From Methanobacterium sp. (lineage in GTDB: Archaea; Methanobacteriota; Methanobacteria; Methanobacteriales; Methanobacteriaceae), in NCBI GenBank assembly GCA_039666455.1, contig JAVSLW010000008.1, forward strand, positions 1 to 21,664: a stretch of 21,664 nt of DNA, read 5' to 3'. Position numbers and translations under genes: made by a program. The notes beneath the pieces were generated by a model. It had not been told where the DNA came from, did not search any database, and saw only the letters and a list, made by a program, of their open reading frames with translations. Below are positions 15,561 to 21,664 of this stretch, one piece after another; the stretch's first letter is position 1; each line of letters opens with the position of its first letter.

Positions 15561-16738
15561 TTTAATTTATCCTTCTTTTTCTTTCTTTTACCCTTTTTAT
15601 CCTTTTTTTGAAATTTACCGGCCCTTGGAGGAAATGGATATGTTTTTTTTATTCCTGCAAGTCTCTTTTCAAGCTCTTCTTTTAAAGTAGGATCAAATTC
15701 ACCAGAATAAACATCCTTTCTAACAGCAAGTGAAATTTTAGCAGCAAGAGCTCTTGCAAATTTTCCTTTAAGCCACCATTTAGCACTTCTAATTTCTGGA
15801 TACTGGTAGATAAGCCCATGTTTTGGAGGGCGTTCACCTGTCTTTAAATGCCTGAAAAGTGCTTTTTCAGCGCCCATAATTTGAACCGTGCTTGAAGGTA
15901 ACAGTGCAAGCTTTTCAATGCTTCCAGTATGTGCTATAAGCTTTGCACCGAGCAATGCACCCACAAGGTCGCTTAAATTCGGGGCGATTTCACCCATTTT
16001 TTGCTCCACATATTCATTAAGTGATTTTCGGGTGTTTTGAAGAGTTTTAACAGAGTTTGCAAATTCCTGGATCATCTGGAGGTCTTCACCTTCAATTTCA
16101 GCTCCAGTACTTTGATCTTTAATATTAAACTCACCTAAATCTTCATTTTGCATTATAGAATTAATATCGCCATATTCTGCAATTAAATCAACATACTTTT
16201 CATTGCTTTTAATTTTTTCAAGTTCTGGAGAATGGATTGCATACCATTCCCTTAATCTTTCAATTAGTTTACCTGTAGCTTCATCAATTTCATCTATTGA
16301 ATTAATAGCCTGAATTAAGTACATATCTTCTGCTTTGGAGGCCTCTTTAATTTTGTAATCTGTAAGATCAAATGCTACTCTGCGCAGTTCCTGATTTAAC
16401 TCATCACTTGATACTATAAAACCAGTTTTTTTTAAAACACTGGCCATGTTTAACCTTAAATAATCTCCTGCAGCACTCGGATTTTCAAATTTGAATTTAG
16501 ATGATCCTTTCAAGCTTTTATACTTCGAGACACGGATATTAGTTTCAATAATCATTGAATCACATTTTTTAATGTTCCTTCGAAGTAAAAATTCTTCTTC
16601 CTGGGTTAAATCTCCTTTACCTGTCTCAATTATTCTTTCTGTGATTTTTTCCTTTGGGAAAAGTTCATAATCAATGAGATTGAAATCTTTATCCAATATA
16701 ACAAAACCTGCAAAACAACCTGTAAGATAACATTTCAT
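15521..16738 (-). CDS. nop5: Nop5/Nop56-type C/D sRNP core protein
   Basis: The scaffold of archaeal C/D-box sRNPs; it dimerises by its coiled coil, binds fibrillarin with its N-terminal domain and the L7Ae-kink-turn complex with its Nop domain. There are 405 residues: N-terminal domain 1-120, long coiled coil about 125-250, Nop domain with GAEKALFRHLKTGERPPKHG (about 288-307) and a Lys-rich tail (KKDKKGKRKKKKDKLKWK). No ribosome binding site is seen before ATG 16738, but AT-rich promoter sequence lies in the 51-bp gap shared with divergent pyrD, so a leaderless or very short leader is likely. It is co-transcribed with flpA. Confidence 0.95.
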   Translation of the reverse strand: MKCYLTGCFAGFVILDKDFNLIDYELFPKEKITERIIETGKGDLTQEEEFLLRRNIKKCDSMIIETNIRVSKYKSLKGSSKFKFENPSAAGDYLRLNMASVLKKTGFIVSSDELNQELRRVAFDLTDYKIKEASKAEDMYLIQAINSIDEIDEATGKLIERLREWYAIHSPELEKIKSNEKYVDLIAEYGDINSIMQNEDLGEFNIKDQSTGAEIEGEDLQMIQEFANSVKTLQNTRKSLNEYVEQKMGEIAPNLSDLVGALLGAKLIAHTGSIEKLALLPSSTVQIMGAEKALFRHLKTGERPPKHGLIYQYPEIRSAKWWLKGKFARALAAKISLAVRKDVYSGEFDPTLKEELEKRLAGIKKTYPFPPRAGKFQKKDKKGKRKKKKDKLKWKLDKNSLESMK

Positions 16739-16789
16739 AGAAATTGATCTGTATCATATAGTTTTAAAGTTTTTTTATGGTGGAGCAAA
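16739..16789. promoter_or_regulatory. Divergent promoter region nop5-flpA / pyrD-pyrK
   Basis: A 51-bp gap containing ATCATATAGTTTTAAAG (16753-16769), which offers TATA-like sequences on both strands, and the pyrD binding site GGTGGAG (16779-16785). Both operons must start from within, or overlapping, this very short region. Confidence 0.5.
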
Positions 16790-17695
16790 ATGTTAGAAGT
16801 CAGCATATGTAACATTAAACTAAAAAATCCAACCATGCTTGCAGCCGGTATTCTTGGAACTACTGCTGCTTCAATGAACTGGGTTTCAAGAAGCGGTGCT
16901 GGAGCAATTGTAACCAAATCATTTGGTCTAAATCCAAATAAAGGTTACCCTAACCCAACAACCGTTGAAGTAACCGGAGGAGTTATAAACGCCATAGGAC
17001 TATCAAATCCAGGTGTAGACGTATTTATTGGAGAACTGGAAAAAATTGAAAGGTCAACTCCAATCATTGCCTCAATATACGGCGCTTCAGGGAATGATTT
17101 TGCTCAAATAGCCTCCAAAATTGAAAATTATGTTGATTTAATTGAATTAAATGTTTCATGCCCCCACGCACAGAAAGGTTGTGGTGCTTCAATAGGGGAA
17201 GACCCCAACCTCACAGGAGAGATTGTAAAAGCTGTTAAAAAAATAGTTGATATCCCGGTCATTGTTAAATTAACGCCTAATGTTACTGATATCGTTGAAA
17301 TTGCACTCAGTGCCGAAAAAGCAGGGTGTGATGGATTAACTCTTATAAATTCCCTTGGCCCAGGGCTTAAAATAGATATAGAAACTGCTAACCCTATTCT
17401 TTCCAATAAATTTGGAGGGATGTCTGGACCTGCAATTAAACCCATCGCACTTAGGTGTGTTTATGATGTATATGATGCAGTTAAAATTCCTGTTATTGGT
17501 GTTGGCGGTATTGCAGATTACAGAGACGTGGTAGAATTTTTATTTGCTGGAGCCAGCTCTGTTCAAATTGGTACCTCAGTTATGTATAAAGGACCCTCTA
17601 TTTTCAATGAAATTAATATTGGAATCCAAAAATTCATGCAGAGAAAAGATTATTTTTCCATAGATGAAATGGTGGGAATTGCACATTATGATTAA
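16790..17695 (+). CDS. pyrD: Dihydroorotate dehydrogenase type 1B, catalytic subunit
   Basis: Oxidises dihydroorotate to orotate in pyrimidine synthesis, using FMN and passing electrons to PyrK. At 301 residues it is a normal class 1B length. Motifs are TKSFGLNPNKGYPNPT (42-57, Lys43 at FMN), NVSCPHAQKGCG (121-132, Cys124 as catalytic base), VIVKLTPNVTDI (157-168) and the C-terminal phosphate-binding region VIGVGGIADYRD followed by GASSVQIGTSVMY. The start ATG has GGTGGAG 4 nt upstream. pyrK follows after 26 bp, which confirms the 1B heteromeric type. Confidence 0.95.
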   Translation: MLEVSICNIKLKNPTMLAAGILGTTAASMNWVSRSGAGAIVTKSFGLNPNKGYPNPTTVEVTGGVINAIGLSNPGVDVFIGELEKIERSTPIIASIYGASGNDFAQIASKIENYVDLIELNVSCPHAQKGCGASIGEDPNLTGEIVKAVKKIVDIPVIVKLTPNVTDIVEIALSAEKAGCDGLTLINSLGPGLKIDIETANPILSNKFGGMSGPAIKPIALRCVYDVYDAVKIPVIGVGGIADYRDVVEFLFAGASSVQIGTSVMYKGPSIFNEINIGIQKFMQRKDYFSIDEMVGIAHYD

Positions 17696-17721
17696 AAATA
17701 AATCAAAATCAGGCTGATAAC

Positions 17722-18516
17722 ATGCACGTTCCGAAAACTGTTGAAATAAAAAGAGTTATTGAAGAAACAAAAACTGTAAAGACATTTATTTTTGACTTCG
17801 ACACGGAAAATGTTAAACCCGGGCAGTTCATGATGGTCTGGAACTTTAAGGACGAAAAACCAATGTCCATATCCTTAATTGATCCCATCAATGACAAAAT
17901 AGGTATAACCATGAAAAAGATCGGCCCATTTACAGAAGCTGTTTGCTCACTAAAAGCAGGGGACAAGCTTGGTTTAAGAGGTCCCTATGGTCGTGGTTTT
18001 GAAATAGCTGGCTCAAATATACTTGCAGTTGGAGGGGGTGTTGGAATGGCTCCAATTTCAGCATTTGTACATGAATGCTTGCGGAGAGGAGTTAATGTTG
18101 ATGTTATAAGTGCAGCGACCACAAAAGATGAGCTTTTATTTACAGAACAACTTAAATCCACAGATATTACTGCATATGCATGTACAGACGACGGAACCTA
18201 TGGTTTCTGTGGTTTTGCCACCGAATTCATGGAGAAAATAATTGAAAAGAAGGATTATGATATGGTGGTTACCTGTGGGCCTGAAGTAATGATGAAAGGA
18301 GTATTTGATATCATTGATAAACTTAAAATTCCTGCTCAGTTTTCACTGGAACGCTACATGAAATGTGGATTTGGAATTTGTGGGCAGTGCTGTGTTGATG
18401 ATATTGGATGGAGAGTCTGTGTCGAAGGACCTGTTTTTTGGAGTGATGAAGTGAGACTAATAACAGAATTTGGTAAATATAGAAGGGATGCAGCCGGAAT
18501 GAAACATAAAATATAA
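17722..18516 (+). CDS. pyrK: Dihydroorotate dehydrogenase electron-transfer subunit
   Basis: The FAD and [2Fe-2S] partner of PyrD that links dihydroorotate oxidation to a nicotinamide or other carrier. There are 264 residues. The ferredoxin-reductase-like FAD domain (1-95) contains KPMSISL and LGLRGPYGRGF. The nucleotide domain has LAVGGGVGMAPI (101-112) and VVTCGPEVM (182-190). The cluster is held by Cys215, Cys220, Cys223 and Cys233 (CGFGICGQC then nine residues to Cys). Start ATG 17722 follows GGCTGATAAC, a weakened version of the usual GGTGATAAC site. It is convergent with the lipoprotein gene. Confidence 0.94.
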   Translation: MHVPKTVEIKRVIEETKTVKTFIFDFDTENVKPGQFMMVWNFKDEKPMSISLIDPINDKIGITMKKIGPFTEAVCSLKAGDKLGLRGPYGRGFEIAGSNILAVGGGVGMAPISAFVHECLRRGVNVDVISAATTKDELLFTEQLKSTDITAYACTDDGTYGFCGFATEFMEKIIEKKDYDMVVTCGPEVMMKGVFDIIDKLKIPAQFSLERYMKCGFGICGQCCVDDIGWRVCVEGPVFWSDEVRLITEFGKYRRDAAGMKHKI

Positions 18517-18522
18517 TATTTA

Positions 18523-18560
18523 CTAAAAATAAAAAAATAGGTCCTTGAATCAGGTTCAAG
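18523..18560 (-). terminator. Hairpin plus T-run after the lipoprotein gene
   Basis: On the minus strand a stem CTTGAA/TTCAAG (18544-18560, 5-nt loop) overlaps the stop codon and is followed by CCTATTTTTTTATTTTTAG, a strong oligo-T tract. It resembles an intrinsic terminator. The hairpin can also form in the convergent pyrK transcript. Confidence 0.45.
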
Positions 18561-19020
18561 ACAATTTTATCTCAATGGAATTAGAAATGGCAGAATGTTT
18601 AGAACCATTGGGATCATTAAATTTAACACTGAACCCTCCTATAAAATAAGGGTTGGATACTGTAGCATCAGGTCCAAAATCTTCCTGTACCTCTGCATCA
18701 GTGGGTATATATGTGGTACTTGTGTATTTTTTGGTTTCTCCAGGTTTAAGAGTTCCAACGACCTGTTCAAAGTCCTGACTGTCAAGTAGAACATTGTATA
18801 CAGTTTCAGTTCCATTATTAGTTACCTCATACTGAATGGTTATATTCATACCTTTTTTAGCTGTTTCAGGACCTTTTTGAACTGCAACCACATCAATTGC
18901 CCTGGTAACGTTGGTGTTATTCTGTGGCTGGGTAGTTGTATTATTTTGAATGGTTGTGTTATCCTGGCTGGTGCATCCAGATACAAAAACAACCATACCA
19001 ATAATAGCAAATATAATCAC
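18556..19020 (-). CDS. Small lipoprotein with Ig-like domain
   Basis: A lipoprotein with hydrophobic signal and lipobox (VVFVSGCTSQ), then an Asn/Thr-rich linker (DNTTIQNNTTTQPQNNTNVT) and one beta-sandwich domain of about 100 residues (VAVQKGPETAKKGMNITIQY, NNGTETVYNVLL, LKPGETKKYTSTTYIP). The pattern of NNGTETVYNV and LKPGETKKY is like CARDB or related Ig-type domains of archaeal surface proteins. GTG 19020 is the only standard start, but the frame is open further upstream with a basic run (KTGKKIGIV) and a strong GGAGGG site at about 19046-19051, so a non-standard start (ATT, ACG or ATA) may be the real one. A TATA box lies at about 19079-19089. Confidence 0.75.
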   Translation of the reverse strand: MIIFAIIGMVVFVSGCTSQDNTTIQNNTTTQPQNNTNVTRAIDVVAVQKGPETAKKGMNITIQYEVTNNGTETVYNVLLDSQDFEQVVGTLKPGETKKYTSTTYIPTDAEVQEDFGPDATVSNPYFIGGFSVKFNDPNGSKHSAISNSIEIKLS

Positions 19021-19154
19021 AATTCCTATCTTTTTACCCGTTTTAATCCCTCCTTTGAAAAATTATTATGGACATAAACATATATAAAATGATCATCAGG
19101 ATAAACTATCTAAAAATAATGCTTAGTAGGGCTTAAAATATAATTTTAATGTAT

Positions 19155-19565
19155 CTATGAAAATTTGATCTGTTTATCCTTTTTTATCAACTCATCGAAC
19201 TCTAATCCTGCGCTATACGCCAGATCCACGTCTACCTTATAATTTTCTCCTCTGGTTTCAATAAGATCGTCAACATGGACGAAACGCCATTTTTTATTCT
19301 TAAATTTAACACCCAGATATGGTTCTGCCCCAAAGATTTCTGAAAACTCCTTTAATCCGATGATTTTTCTAGAATTAATATAAATATGATTTGCAGAAGT
19401 TGTTTTAACCTCAATTGCCAGATAAACCCTTCCATTACCTGCAATTATATCTGGAAGCGGCTTTTTTGTTGCCCCTCCTGAAGCCGGTGCTCTCATAGCA
19501 GCACAATCTGCATCCCAGAGCATTTTTACCAGTTCACGCTCAACACGTGACCCTCTTTTATTCAT
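19155..19565 (-). CDS. hjc: Holliday junction resolvase Hjc
   Basis: The archaeal endonuclease that cuts four-way DNA junctions in recombination and fork repair; it acts as a homodimer. There are 136 residues, the usual size. The nuclease fold residues are all visible: Glu9 (KRGSRVEREL), Arg25 in MRAPASGG, Asp39 (PLPDIIA) and Glu52/Lys54 (AIEVKTT). There is no ribosome binding site before ATG 19565. AGTTTATTTT at about 19587-19596 is a TATA candidate whose spacing predicts a start at the ATG, i.e. a leaderless mRNA. Confidence 0.93.
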   Translation of the reverse strand: MNKRGSRVERELVKMLWDADCAAMRAPASGGATKKPLPDIIAGNGRVYLAIEVKTTSANHIYINSRKIIGLKEFSEIFGAEPYLGVKFKNKKWRFVHVDDLIETRGENYKVDVDLAYSAGLEFDELIKKDKQIKFS

Positions 19566-19606
19566 AATAATCAGAACATTAATTTTTGAAAATAAACTAT
19601 CAATCT

Positions 19607-19629
19607 ATCAAAAAATCGAAGATTTTGAC
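19607..19629. repeat. Single triloop hairpin, degenerate copy
   Basis: AAAATC/GATTTT with loop GAA (19612-19626). The sequence differs from the GTCAAAATC hairpin at 944-964 by one extra A in the left arm. It lies just upstream of the hjc promoter. Confidence 0.55.
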
Positions 19630-19795
19630 GCCATGAAAGTTGCAGGAATTTAAAGATAGTTATAATTTAATGCAATATAAAACCTTTGATAGAATTAAGA
19701 TAACTTTAACTGGCATTAAATTTTGTGAAACCTCATTTAGAATTTTTGTGAATTTATTCCAGTTTTAGCTAGAATTAATATGTATGGAGAATTTC

Positions 19796-20110
19796 TTACA
19801 ATTTAAATGAAGGGTCATAATAATCCATTTTAGAAGCATTAAAAGTGCCATTTTTACCGGATTCTCTAATCCACTCAATTCTTGCGCTCTTGATAATCAG
19901 TTTTTTATCTGTAAAAATAATGTCCACTATTATGCCTGCCTGGCAATCATTGGTATTAAATGTTATAAATCTGGAAAAAGAGCCTTTAAATACGTACTTA
20001 TTTTTTAAAAACCACTGAGTTAGATTAACACTGTCCATGTGGCCTATTAATTTGCCTTCAAGTAAAACATCGCATTTAAGTGAGCTACAGGTTCTCTCTA
20101 TTTTAAGCAT
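19796..20110 (-). CDS. Uncharacterised 104-residue protein
   Basis: Not recognised. It has no signal peptide or membrane segment and reads as a mixed alpha/beta soluble protein with four cysteines (CSSLKC near the N-terminus, Cys56) and alternating hydrophobic strands (AGIIVDIIFTDKKLIIKSARIEWI). Start ATG 20110 is preceded by GGTGATAG at about 7 nt, a convincing archaeal ribosome binding site, so it is very probably a real gene. It lies between the tRNA cluster and hjc on the same strand, 230 bp from hjc. A role in nucleic acid metabolism is possible by position only. Confidence 0.65.
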   Translation of the reverse strand: MLKIERTCSSLKCDVLLEGKLIGHMDSVNLTQWFLKNKYVFKGSFSRFITFNTNDCQAGIIVDIIFTDKKLIIKSARIEWIRESGKNGTFNASKMDYYDPSFKL

Positions 20111-20221
20111 TTAGCTATCACCAATATTGATTTAACTGAAGATTAATTTATAATAGCAAATATATTTTTTTATTATTGAATCAGTAAATTCGATGATGAT
20201 TAAAATTAAAATAAGTAAGAA

Positions 20222-20298
20222 TGGGGCCGGGGCCGAGATTTGAACCCGAGTCGTGGGATCCACAGTCCCAAAGGATAACCACCTACCCCACCCCGGCC
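20222..20298 (-). tRNA. tRNA-His (GTG)
   Basis: Acceptor stem GCCGGGG/CCCCGGC, anticodon stem TGGGA/TCCCA around loop CTGTGGA (anticodon GTG). G-1 is encoded at 20298 opposite C73, as expected for tRNA-His, and CCA is encoded (20224-20222). It is the last gene of the five-tRNA cluster and the only one with an encoded CCA. Confidence 0.95.
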
Positions 20299-20332
20299 TG
20301 GGAATTAAATAATATGGAGTAAATATCACAAA

Positions 20333-20416
20333 TGCGGGAGCAGGGATTCGAACCCTGGTAGGCCTACGCCAACGGGTCCTAAGCCCGTCCCCTTTGGCCA
20401 GCTCGGGCACCCCCGC
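20333..20416 (-). tRNA. tRNA-Leu (TAG)
   Basis: A class II tRNA of 84 nt without CCA. Acceptor stem GCGGGGG/CTCCCGC (one G-T pair), anticodon stem ACGGG/CCCGT with loop CTTAGGA (anticodon TAG), and the long variable arm expected for Leu. Confidence 0.95.
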
Positions 20417-20623
<207 letters not shown>

Positions 20624-20646
20624 TAAATAATTTATTGTTTGCTGCA

Positions 20647-20665
20647 TCAAATTCCACGAATTTTA
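20647..20665. repeat. Degenerate triloop hairpin in the Glu-Met tRNA spacer
   Basis: AAATTC/GAATTT with loop CAC (20649-20663), preceded by GCATC as in the array copy at 912-930 (GGCATCAAATTC). The right arm is worn at its end (TTTTAGA instead of TTTGA). Confidence 0.45.
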
Positions 20666-20677
20666 GAAGCATATGGA

Positions 20678-20751
20678 TGGGCCCAATGGGATTCGAACCC
20701 ATGGCCGCTCGGTTATGAGCCGAGCGCTCTACCTGGCTAAGCTATGGGCCC
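20678..20751 (-). tRNA. tRNA with CAT anticodon (elongator Met or Ile2)
   Basis: Acceptor stem GGGCCCA/TGGGCCC with A73, anticodon stem CTCGG/CCGAG with loop CTCATAA. The three G-C pairs of an initiator anticodon stem are absent, so this is not the initiator. It can be elongator tRNA-Met or tRNA-Ile2, whose C34 is changed to agmatidine to read ATA; the two cannot be separated safely by eye. CCA is not encoded directly after A73. Confidence 0.9.
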
Positions 20752-20755
20752 ACAG

Positions 20756-20828
<73 letters not shown>

Positions 20829-20841
20829 CACGCCAAGCAAA

Positions 20842-20955
20842 GCATGCAAACACCAACATGAATTGTTTGATGCATGCGAAAAATTGACAGTTTTTCGCTG
20901 TTACGAACCGAAGATCCATAAACATCAAAAACGTTTGGTTTTTGAAGCGTGCAAG
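20842..20955. repeat. Palindrome-rich leader upstream of the tRNA cluster
   Basis: Contains GCGAAAAA/TTTTTCGC (20876-20898, 7-nt loop), TCAAAAAC/GTTTTTGA (20925-20945, 5-nt loop) and an imperfect pair GCATGCAAAC (20842-20851) with GTTTGATGCATGC (20865-20877). CGAACCGAAG (20905-20914) resembles a worn CGAACACGAAG core. These look like variants of the triloop family with longer loops. If the tRNA cluster is transcribed from the promoter near 21033, all of this lies in its precursor RNA. Confidence 0.5.
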
Positions 20956-21018
20956 CTACAAGCTGGGGTTTGCAAGGATTGAAAATATAAGCACATTTGT
21001 GACGTATTGTTTAAGTTA

Positions 21019-21106
21019 GTGATTATAGTATATAAACGTTTTGGATATTTAAATTAGTAGTATAGACTGATTTTCGCCTGATTTTTGGTGATTATAGCAT
21101 ATATAC
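21019..21106 (-). promoter_or_regulatory. Two near-identical promoter-like repeats before the tRNA cluster
   Basis: Direct repeats GTGATTATAGTATATAAAC (21019-21037) and GTGATTATAGCATATATAC (21088-21106), 17 of 19 bases identical and 69 bp apart. On the minus strand they read GTTTATATACTATAATCAC and GTATATATGCTATAATCAC, each with a TATA box facing the tRNA genes; the first is preceded by AAAAC, as in methanogen stable-RNA promoters. TATA spacing predicts starts near 21007 and 21076. The TATA sequences could also work in the plus direction. Confidence 0.45.
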
Positions 21107-21276
21107 TTTGTTATTACTGGCTTATATATGTTTTATGTATGACATAGAAAGAGAAAAGACCATTATCGAAGACTTCAAATTAATCTAATCAAAAGATTTT
21201 AAAAGTTTTAATTTTCAATAAATTCATTATAAATACTATTACTTAGAACCTCATTCTAACACTACTAAGGTGAATT

Positions 21277-21664
21277 ATGAATCTTATAAACAAAATCAAA
21301 AACTTCGAAGTCCTTGATTTAATGCAAAAAGCTAATAAAATCACCCTTAAAAGACATGGAAATCAAATAACACTTGAAAGGGCTATTTTTCTTTCATGGT
21401 GGTGTGATAAAGGCGACTGCCTGTTTTGCTACATGTCATCACAGAAACCGAAAATTAGAGAACCCGGTACTGCAAGGCGTAATGTAAATTCAATTTTAGC
21501 CGAAGCAGAGCTTTGCAGAAGAATTGATTGGAAAATTGAATTTCTTTCAGGTGGATACGGCTCTTTTTCAACTGAAGAAATAAAGGATATTTCAAAGAGA
21601 ATCTACAGGATCACTGGAGAGCCTGTATGGCTCAACACTGGAATTACAAAGGATCTTGAGGCCT
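21277..21664 (+). CDS. Radical SAM protein, N-terminal part
   Basis: The gene runs off the right edge; 129 codons are visible. ATG 21277 has AAGGTGA at 3-4 nt, and ATTATAAAT (about 21228-21236) is the TATA candidate. The [4Fe-4S] motif is in SWWCDKGDCLFCYMSSQKP: Cys43, Cys48 and Cys51, a CX4CX2C spacing, with Tyr after the last Cys as the usual aromatic. FLSGGYGSFS (about 94-103) is the Gly-rich strand that contacts SAM's methionine part. The layout resembles the BioB/HmdB-like branch of radical SAM enzymes in methanogens (HmdB itself has CX5CX2C). Reaction and substrate cannot be told from this fragment. Confidence 0.8.
   Translation, partial: MNLINKIKNFEVLDLMQKANKITLKRHGNQITLERAIFLSWWCDKGDCLFCYMSSQKPKIREPGTARRNVNSILAEAELCRRIDWKIEFLSGGYGSFSTEEIKDISKRIYRITGEPVWLNTGITKDLEA

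Overview
The window looks like chromosomal DNA from a mesophilic methanogenic archaeon, most likely Methanobacterium or a close relative in the Methanobacteriales. The reasons are AT-rich DNA with GC-rich tRNAs, GGTGA-type ribosome binding sites 4-5 nt before ATG, TATA boxes in front of genes with no leader, and archaeal-only gene types (nop5-flpA, hjc, an archaeal threonyl-tRNA synthetase with its own N-terminal editing domain, and tRNA-His with an encoded G-1). The genus is an inference from these features.

Layout. Positions 1-171 (minus) hold the N-terminus of a secreted protein. Next come about 700 bp of AT-rich non-coding DNA and a cluster of five short hairpins (869-1017). Then, on the plus strand: an MgtC/DUF4010 membrane protein, thrS, a small His-rich AbrB-like gene with an in-frame TGA, an agmatinase-family enzyme, an OGG1-type 8-oxoguanine glycosylase, and pheA. 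The pheA gene overlaps the first of four consecutive genes for membrane-anchored or exported proteins; three of these are PsbP-like paralogues that all start with TTG. A zinc-ribbon/KH RNA-binding protein and coaBC follow. After a 44-residue zinc-ribbon gene (minus) come a stand-alone Lrp-type sensor domain and a serine beta-lactamase-like protein.

The second part has nop5-flpA (minus), which encode core proteins of the C/D-box 2'-O-methylation machinery. They diverge from pyrD-pyrK, which encode the two subunits of a type 1B dihydroorotate dehydrogenase. Then, on the minus strand, come a small lipoprotein, the Holliday junction resolvase hjc, an unknown 104-residue protein, and a five-tRNA cluster transcribed Asn, Met/Ile2 (CAT), Glu, Leu, His. 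The window ends inside a radical SAM gene on the plus strand with a CX4CX2C cluster motif.

The most interesting signal crosses gene boundaries. It is a family of short palindromes (5-9 bp stems, usually a 3-nt loop, often GAA) found in at least seven places: the array at 869-1017, three intergenic sites, spacers and upstream DNA of the tRNA cluster, and, most strikingly, in frame inside thrS. There it seems to add 16 codons. This resembles the protein-invading palindromic elements known from Rickettsia.
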